DNA of 49,845 bases. It comes from CAZNNH01 sp964574335. GTDB taxonomy: Bacteria > Acidobacteriota > Vicinamibacteria > Fen-336. Every line of letters starts with the position of its first letter. Within the stretch, counting starts at the first letter, position 1. The notes under the pieces are model-generated. The model saw nothing but the letters and a program-made list of their open reading frames with translations, was not told the DNA's origin and searched no databases. Shown in pieces: positions 44,840 through 49,845 of the stretch. The translations under genes and the position numbers were made by a program. The stretch is from positions 1-49,845 of the forward strand of contig CAZNNH010000031.1 in assembly GCA_964574335.1 (NCBI GenBank). The letters run 5' to 3'.

Positions 44840-45424
44840 GGGGACATGACCGGGTTTGCAACGTCTTGCCGTCGAACCCGGATCGTGTCCCCGACACCTT
44901 GTTGCAGCATCCCCACCGGGGGACACGATCCGAATTCACGGCCCGGGGGAGGAATTCGGTCATGTCCCCCGATGCCGACATGACCGGGTTTGCAACGTCT
45001 TGCCGTCGAACCCGGATCGTGTCCCCGACACNNNNNNNNNNNNNNNNNNNNNNNNNNNNNNNNNNNNNNNNNNNNNNNNNNNNNNNNNNNNNNNNNNNNN
45101 NNNNNNNNNNNNNNNNNNNNNNNNNNNNNNNGCCGACATGACCGGGTTCGTCCGTCGCTGCCGTCGAACCCGGATCGTGTCCCCGACACCTTGTTGCAGC
45201 ATCCCCACCGGGGGACACGATCCGAATTCACGGCCCGGGGGAGGAATTCGGTCATGTCCCCCGATGCCGACATGACCGGGTTCGTCCGTCGCTGCCGTCG
45301 AACCCGGATCGTGTCCCCGAGACCTTGTTGCAGCATCCCTATCGGGGGACACGATCCGCGCTCACGGTTCGGAGAAGAGCTCGGCCAGGTCCCCCGATGC
45401 CGTCAAACCCGGATCGTGTCACGA
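44840..45424. repeat. array of about four 134-bp palindromic repeat units (BIME/REP-like)
   Basis: Units begin at 44843, 44977, 45135 and 45269, each opening with GACATGACCGGGTT. The spacing 44843 to 44977 and 45135 to 45269 is exactly 134. Each unit carries four copies of a GGGGACAYGAYC core in alternating orientation. One hairpin pairs GGGGACATGACCGGGTT with AACCCGGATCGTGTCCCC, and the next pairs GGGGGACACGATCCGAATTC with GAATTCGGTCATGTCCCCC. The loop of the first hairpin differs: TGCAACGTCTTG in units 1-2, CGTCCGTCGCTG in units 3-4. Unit 4 is degenerate in its second half, and a last partial core ends near 45424. Confidence 0.9.
45032..45131. other. scaffold gap of 100 N inside the repeat array
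   Basis: The gap falls inside a repeat unit and is certainly caused by the repeat. The 58 known bases between unit starts at 44977 and 45135 mean that the true gap should be 76 bases plus a multiple of 134. Confidence 0.9.
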
Positions 45425-45482
45425 GCGGCGATACGGGCAGGGCTGGAATTGTGTATGTTTGGCCCCCGGGGAGGCATCCGCC

Positions 45483-46460
45483 ATGCAGGTCAGGAAGGCC
45501 GTCATCACCGCCGCCGGTCGGGGAGCCCGGGCCTACCCGGCCGTCGACACCGTGCAGCGGGCCATGCTGCCGCTGGTGGATCGTGACGGCCTGGCCAAGC
45601 CGGTGCTCCAGATCATCGCCGAGGAGGCGCTGGAGAGCGGGATCGAGGAGCTGTGCGTGGTCTGCGCCCCCGGCGACGAGCCCCGCTACCGGGAGCAGGT
45701 GCTGGCCTCGCAGCAGACGTTGCTCACCGCCTACAAGGACTCGCCCTGGGCGGCCCGGGAGGCGGAGCGGCTGGCCGACCTGCTGCGCCGGCTGCAGTTC
45801 GTGGAGCAGACCGAGCCGCTGGGCTACGGCCACGCGGTGCTGTGCGCCCGCCACTTCGCCGCCGGCGAGCCGGTGCTGTTGCTGCTCGGCGACCACCTCT
45901 ACATCTCGCGGGACCCGACGCGGCGCTGCGCGGCGCAGGTGGTCTTTCTGGCCGAGCAGGAGTCGTGCGCGGTCTCGGCGGTGCAGGCCACCCGCGAGCA
46001 CCTGGTGGGCCGCTACGGGACCCTGACCGGCTCCCGGGTCCCCGGCCAGCCCGGTGTCTACCAGATCGAGCGGCTGCTGGAGAAGCCGTCGCTCTCCCAG
46101 GCCGAGCTGGAGCTGCAGACGCCGGGGCTCCGGGCCGGCCACTACCTCTGCTTCTTCGGGATCCACGTGCTGACGCCGCTGGCCTTCCAGCTCCTCACCG
46201 AGGCCGAGACCGACACGGTGGCCGCCGGTCGGGAGCTCCAGCTCACGCCCCACCTCAACGAGCTGGCCCGCCGCGAGCGCTACCTGGCTCTGGAGGTGGC
46301 CGGACGGCGCTACGACATCGGCGGTCGTTTCGGGTCGCTCCAGGCCCAGGTGGCGCTGGCGCTGTCGGGCAACGACCGCGACACCATCCTCACCACCCTG
46401 GTGGAGACCATCGCCGAGGCCCACGAGCTGGCCGGCCGTGATGCGGGGGGAGCGGTGTGA
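45483..46460 (+). CDS. GalU-like sugar-1-phosphate nucleotidyltransferase
   Basis: A 325-residue nucleotidyltransferase of the UTP-glucose-1-phosphate/dTDP-glucose pyrophosphorylase class. Signature text is VITAAGRGARAYPAVDTVQRAMLPLVD and KPVLQIIAEEALESGIEEL, then EQTEPLGYGHAVLCARHF and VLLLLGDHLYI with its metal-binding aspartate. The first loop is G-R-G-A-R rather than the usual G-x-G-T-R, a change at the nucleotide phosphate contact. A later DIGGRFGSLQAQVALAL is GalU-like. It makes a UDP- or dTDP-sugar in the cytoplasm. ATG at 45483 has GGGGAGG 8 nt upstream. The stop overlaps the next start by 4 bp. Confidence 0.83.
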   Translation: MQVRKAVITAAGRGARAYPAVDTVQRAMLPLVDRDGLAKPVLQIIAEEALESGIEELCVVCAPGDEPRYREQVLASQQTLLTAYKDSPWAAREAERLADLLRRLQFVEQTEPLGYGHAVLCARHFAAGEPVLLLLGDHLYISRDPTRRCAAQVVFLAEQESCAVSAVQATREHLVGRYGTLTGSRVPGQPGVYQIERLLEKPSLSQAELELQTPGLRAGHYLCFFGIHVLTPLAFQLLTEAETDTVAAGRELQLTPHLNELARRERYLALEVAGRRYDIGGRFGSLQAQVALALSGNDRDTILTTLVETIAEAHELAGRDAGGAV

Positions 46461-49400
46461 GCCTGCTGGTCGAGACCATCGTCTCGGATCGTGCCGGGGA
46501 GCGCGATCGCTCCTTCTTCGAGCTGTGCGCGGGGCTTTCGACCGCCGAGCTGCTCGACGAGTGCGAGCGGCTGGAGGCCTTCCGGGTGACCTCGCCCAAC
46601 CTCTACCACCGGGTGCGGGCGGCGCTATTCCTCTACGCCGCCTACCGCTTCCGGCTGCAGGAGTCGAAGGACGTGGCCGAGGCCGGCCCGATCGCCCAGG
46701 ACGGGCATGCAGCCCTGCTCGGCGGGCGCTACGAGCCGGCCATCGCCCGGCTGCGCCACGAGCTGTGGAACGACGGCTCGCACGCGGGCACGCTGAGCGC
46801 GCTGGCCGAGGCCTACCGGCACCGGGCCTTCCAGACCCTGGCCGAGCAGGTGAGGCGCAGCGTCCGGCACAGCCGCGGCAACCAGTGGATGTTCCGGGTC
46901 GGCCACCCCGACGAGCACCCGGTGCGGCTGCGCCGGGAGCTGCTGGAGCGGCCCGCCGGCTCGCTGCTCTACCCGATCCTGGTGGAGACCACGCCGGTCC
47001 GCCTGGACCTGAGCCACAGCGGCTGGTCCGACATCTTCTTCCTGGGCATGGACTACCCGGAAGGGGCCCGGGTCATCAACGTCTCCGTCGACCTGGGCGT
47101 CTACCGGCGCGACCGCCAGCCGGCGGCGCCGATCCACGTCTTCGTGCGTGCCATCCCCGAAGGTCTGCTGCGCCTGACCAGCCTCGACCTCGGCGCCACC
47201 AAGGACGTCACCAACCTCGACGACCTGTTCAACTTCGGCAACGACTACCTGGGCCTGCTCAAGGCGGGGGTGATCGCCTCGGGACTGGTGCCTCCCTCGT
47301 TCGAGGGGACCGGGCGCTCGCTGGGGCGGATCCTGGCCCAGGTGGTGGGGCCGGGGATGGGCCTGGAGCTGGTCACCCAGGTCAACGACATCCCCAAGGG
47401 ATCGCGCCTGGCCGTCTCCACCAACCTGCTGGCCGGCATGGTGGCCGCGATGATGCGCGCCACCGGCCAGGCGGCGCGGCTCGAGGGACCGCTGGCCGAG
47501 GCGGAGCGGCGGCTCTGCGCCTCGCGGGCCATCCTCGGCGAGTGGCTGGGAGGCTCGGGCGGCGGCTGGCAGGACTCGGGCGGCCTGTGGCCGGCCACCA
47601 AGCTGATCACCGGCGCGGTGGCGGGGGAGGGGGACCCGGAGCACGGCGTCTCGCGGGGCTGCCTGCTGCCGCGGCATCGCCAGCTCACCGGCGAGGACGT
47701 CCATCCCGATCTAGCCCGGCGGCTGTGTGACTCGCTGGTGCTGATCCACGGCGGGATGGCCCAGAACGTGGGGCCGATCCTGGAGATGGTCACCGAGAAG
47801 TACCTGCTGCGCGGCGCGCCGGAGTGGAAGGCGCGGCAGGAGCTGGGCCATCTCTTCGACGAGATTCGCCTGGCCCTCCGCGAGGGAGACGTGCGCCGCC
47901 TCGCCGCCTGCACCACCCGCAACTTCGACGGGCCGCTCAAGGTGATCATCCCCTGGGTCAGCAACGCCTTCACAGAGACCATCCGGGCCCGGGCCCGGGA
48001 GCGGCTGGGCGACGACTTCTGGGGCTTCCTGATGCTGGGGGGGATGTCGGGGGGCGGGATGGCGATGTTCGTGGCGCCGGAGCGGCGCGCCGCCTTCCAG
48101 GACCAGATCCTCGAGATCATGGCCGAGGCCAAGCGGGAGCTCGAAGACGGGCTCCCCTTCGCCATGGACCCCGTGGTTTACGACTTCCGCATCAACGAGC
48201 AGGGCTCGGTGGCGGCGGTGCTGCAGGGAGACGAGGCGCTCCTGCCTCCCCGCTACTACGGGCTGCATTCGGCCAACCTGGTGCGCCAGGACCCCGAGTC
48301 GATCCCGTACCTGAGGCGGGCCGAGCTCGACCACTTCACGGCCCGGCTCGACCGGCCGCTCGAGACCCACACCCTGCTGCGCACCGTGATCGGCCAGCTC
48401 TTCCGTGTCGCCACCCCCGCCGCCCAGTCCGAGCGCCTGGCCTGGGACGCCGAGGCGGAGCGGTTCCGGCGCGAGAACGGCTTCGACGCGGTCCAGCACG
48501 AGCAGCTCCGGGTCGACCTGCAGGCGGGGCGGATCGGCCTCGCCCACAATCGGCTGCCGGTGGACACCGTGATCGAGGACGTCCGCGACAAGGATGTCCG
48601 TCGCCCTTCGGAGTCGGACGTGGCGGGCGGGGAGGAGGCGCTGCGGGCGGGGAGGGTGGCGGTGCTGACGCTGGCCGGCGGGGTGGGGAGCCGCTGGACC
48701 ACCGGGGCGGGCGTGATCAAGGCCATCAACCCGTTCGTCGAGATCGACGGGCGCCACCGCAGCTTCCTCGAGATCCACCTGGCCAAGACCCACCGAGCCG
48801 CCGAGCGGTTCGGCGCGCCGCCCCCCCACGTCATCTCCACCAGCTTCCTGACCCACGCGGCGGTCGAGCGGTACCTGAAGCGGCACGACAACCATCGATA
48901 CCCCGGTGCCGTCTGGTTGTCGCCGGGCCGGTCCATCGGCCAGCGGCTGGTGCCGATGGTGCGCGACCTCGTCTTCCTCTGGGAGGAGACGGCCCAGGAG
49001 GCGCTCGACGAGCCCAAGCAGAAGGTGCGCGACGCGGTGCGCGAGTCCCTCAAGGGCTGGGCCCGGACCACCGGCGAGGGCAGCGACTACACCGACAACG
49101 TCCCCCACCAGCGGTTCAACCCGCCCGGCCACTGGTACGAGCTCCCCAACCTGCTGCGCAACGGCGTGCTGGGCCGGCTGCTCGCCGCCTCTCCCGACGT
49201 GACCACGCTGATGCTGCACAACGTCGACACCCTCGGCGCCGACCTCGACCCGGCCGCCCTCGGCGCGCATCTCGCCTCGGGGGCGATGCTCAGCGTCGAG
49301 GTGGTGCCGCGCCGCTTCTGCGACCGCGGCGGGGGCCTGGCCCGCGTCAACGGCCGGGTCCGGCTGCTGGAGGGGCTGGCGCAGCCCCGCGAGGAAGACG

Positions 49401-49783
49401 AGCTGGTGCTGCGGTACTACAACAGCATGACCACCTGGATCGAGATCGACCCGCTGCTCTCGGTCTTCGGCCTCGTCCGCGCCGACCTCTCGGGCCCCGA
49501 GGAGCGCCTGACCGAGGCGGTGCGTCGCGTCGCCAAGCGGCTTCCCACCTACGCCACCATCAAGAGCGTCAAGCGCCGCTGGGGGCACGGCCAGGAGGAT
49601 GTCTTTCCGGTGGTGCAGTTCGAGAAGCTCTGGAGCGACATGACCTCGCTGCCCGACGTCCCCTGCCACTTCCTGGTGGTGCCGCGCCGGCGCGGCCAGC
49701 AGCTCAAGGACCCGGCCGAGCTGGACGGTTGGGTGGGCGACGGCAGCCTGGCCTACGTGGCCGGCCTGAGCCGCCTCACCTGA
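46457..49783 (+). CDS. bifunctional GHMP (fucokinase-like) kinase / UDP-sugar pyrophosphorylase
   Basis: A 1108-residue cytoplasmic enzyme. Residues 1-150 are helical with no known match. About 150-640 is a GHMP kinase related to L-fucose kinase: NVSVDLGVYRRD, the phosphate loop VNDIPKGSRLAVSTNLLAG (where fucokinases have G-L-G-T-S-S, so the loop is altered), and LGGMSGGGMAMFVAPERR. After a linker, about 730-1108 is a UDPGP-family pyrophosphorylase: VAVLTLAGGVGSRW, INPFVEIDGRHRSFLEIHLAK, VISTSFLTHAAVERYL, MLHNVDTLGADLD and PREEDELVLRYYNSMTTW. Kinase followed by pyrophosphorylase is a salvage fusion (sugar to sugar-1-P to NDP-sugar) but in the reverse order to Bacteroides FKP. The GTG is coupled to the GalU-like gene by a 4-bp overlap. 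Confidence 0.8.
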   Translation: MSLLVETIVSDRAGERDRSFFELCAGLSTAELLDECERLEAFRVTSPNLYHRVRAALFLYAAYRFRLQESKDVAEAGPIAQDGHAALLGGRYEPAIARLRHELWNDGSHAGTLSALAEAYRHRAFQTLAEQVRRSVRHSRGNQWMFRVGHPDEHPVRLRRELLERPAGSLLYPILVETTPVRLDLSHSGWSDIFFLGMDYPEGARVINVSVDLGVYRRDRQPAAPIHVFVRAIPEGLLRLTSLDLGATKDVTNLDDLFNFGNDYLGLLKAGVIASGLVPPSFEGTGRSLGRILAQVVGPGMGLELVTQVNDIPKGSRLAVSTNLLAGMVAAMMRATGQAARLEGPLAEAERRLCASRAILGEWLGGSGGGWQDSGGLWPATKLITGAVAGEGDPEHGVSRGCLLPRHRQLTGEDVHPDLARRLCDSLVLIHGGMAQNVGPILEMVTEKYLLRGAPEWKARQELGHLFDEIRLALREGDVRRLAACTTRNFDGPLKVIIPWVSNAFTETIRARARERLGDDFWGFLMLGGMSGGGMAMFVAPERRAAFQDQILEIMAEAKRELEDGLPFAMDPVVYDFRINEQGSVAAVLQGDEALLPPRYYGLHSANLVRQDPESIPYLRRAELDHFTARLDRPLETHTLLRTVIGQLFRVATPAAQSERLAWDAEAERFRRENGFDAVQHEQLRVDLQAGRIGLAHNRLPVDTVIEDVRDKDVRRPSESDVAGGEEALRAGRVAVLTLAGGVGSRWTTGAGVIKAINPFVEIDGRHRSFLEIHLAKTHRAAERFGAPPPHVISTSFLTHAAVERYLKRHDNHRYPGAVWLSPGRSIGQRLVPMVRDLVFLWEETAQEALDEPKQKVRDAVRESLKGWARTTGEGSDYTDNVPHQRFNPPGHWYELPNLLRNGVLGRLLAASPDVTTLMLHNVDTLGADLDPAALGAHLASGAMLSVEVVPRRFCDRGGGLARVNGRVRLLEGLAQPREEDELVLRYYNSMTTWIEIDPLLSVFGLVRADLSGPEERLTEAVRRVAKRLPTYATIKSVKRRWGHGQEDVFPVVQFEKLWSDMTSLPDVPCHFLVVPRRRGQQLKDPAELDGWVGDGSLAYVAGLSRLT

Positions 49784-49808
49784 GCCGCCCCGTCATTCTG
49801 AGTCGGGC

Positions 49809-49826
49809 ACCGGCGTGACCGCCGGT
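49809..49826 (+). terminator. hairpin downstream of the bifunctional kinase gene
   Basis: ACCGGCG, loop TGAC, CGCCGGT: a perfect 7-bp stem 26 bp after the stop. There is no T-run, so it is at most a weak or Rho-assisted terminator. Confidence 0.3.
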
Positions 49827-49845
49827 CAGTGTGAGGACAGAAACG

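Larger units (their letters stand above)
44835..45482. other. 648-bp intergenic region holding the repeat array and a scaffold gap
   Basis: No gene is seen. The region is filled almost entirely by the palindromic repeat units; the last 60 bases before 45483 hold TATGTT (45454-45459) and the ribosome site of the nucleotidyltransferase gene. Short open frames across the repeats are artefacts of repeat translation. Confidence 0.8.

Noticed and set aside
44840..45424. CRISPR array
   Set aside because: The period is 134 bp, the units are composite palindromes with nearly identical interiors, and there are no unique spacers or cas genes.
44843..45586. Tandem-repeat proteins encoded across the repeat array
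   Set aside because: Frames exist on both strands only because the repeat lacks stops in places; they run through the N gap, differ between copies and have no start signals.

Overview
This is a roughly 50 kb, very GC-rich window with two 100-base runs of N (35883-35982 and 45032-45131), so it looks like a scaffolded draft or metagenome-assembled genome. A Gram-negative host is implied by the RND/membrane-fusion/TolC-type efflux genes. The gene mix includes Aat, HtpX, class I fumarase, M28 and S9 peptidases, PEGA-domain and DUF4388/receiver proteins, a TIGR03663-like membrane protein and a MEMO/AmrB protein. This mix, the many GTG starts and the GC content would fit a deep-branching Gram-negative lineage such as Acidobacteriota (Thermoanaerobaculia-like). 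That placement is an inference from gene style and no marker gene proves it.

Layout. 1-2454: envelope-sugar genes (start of a glycosyltransferase, a DegT-family sugar aminotransferase, and a divergent WecB-type UDP-GlcNAc 2-epimerase). 2465-7355: a HAD phosphatase, a membrane protein and a tightly coupled trio of alpha/beta hydrolase, AhpD-like protein and MEMO/AmrB. 7391-12971: a LOG-family enzyme, a secreted M28 peptidase, a tiny gene best read as a double-selenocysteine glutaredoxin-like protein, a PEGA protein, a secreted hypothetical and a two-receiver regulator. 12968-17439: a minus-strand block of an SDR-type reductase and two large polytopic membrane proteins of the lipid-linked-sugar transferase type. 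17565-21202: a thioredoxin-TPR protein, a large secreted protein of unknown role and a TlpA-like redoxin. 21374-26167: a translationally coupled molybdenum hydroxylase (large subunit, then FeS/FAD subunit) followed by a threonine-synthase-like enzyme. 26280-30433: an S9 peptidase with a formylglycine-enzyme-like tail, Aat and a ferritin-like protein. 29507-36593: a TetR-led efflux operon in which the RND pump and the TolC-like channel lie in one uninterrupted reading frame. 36791-39535: a UPF1-like SF1 helicase. 39667-42146: a sodium:solute symporter coupled to a secreted DUF1080 protein. 42150-44834: fumarase and HtpX, divergent. 44840-45424: an array of 134-bp palindromic repeats split by an assembly gap. 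45483-49783: a GalU-like nucleotidyltransferase coupled to a very large kinase/UDP-sugar pyrophosphorylase fusion.

The most notable item is the 76-codon gene at 9761-9991. It reads through one UGA at the redox-active position of a glutaredoxin-like fold (U-P-H-T) and through a second UGA three codons before the final TAG. Both UGAs are followed at bacterial-SECIS spacing by hairpins. Conventional gene calling would see only a 14-residue ORF. Other items worth attention are the RND-TolC fusion whose stop appears to have been lost at a REP-like element, the S9-SUMF1 fusion, and the 134-bp repeat array.
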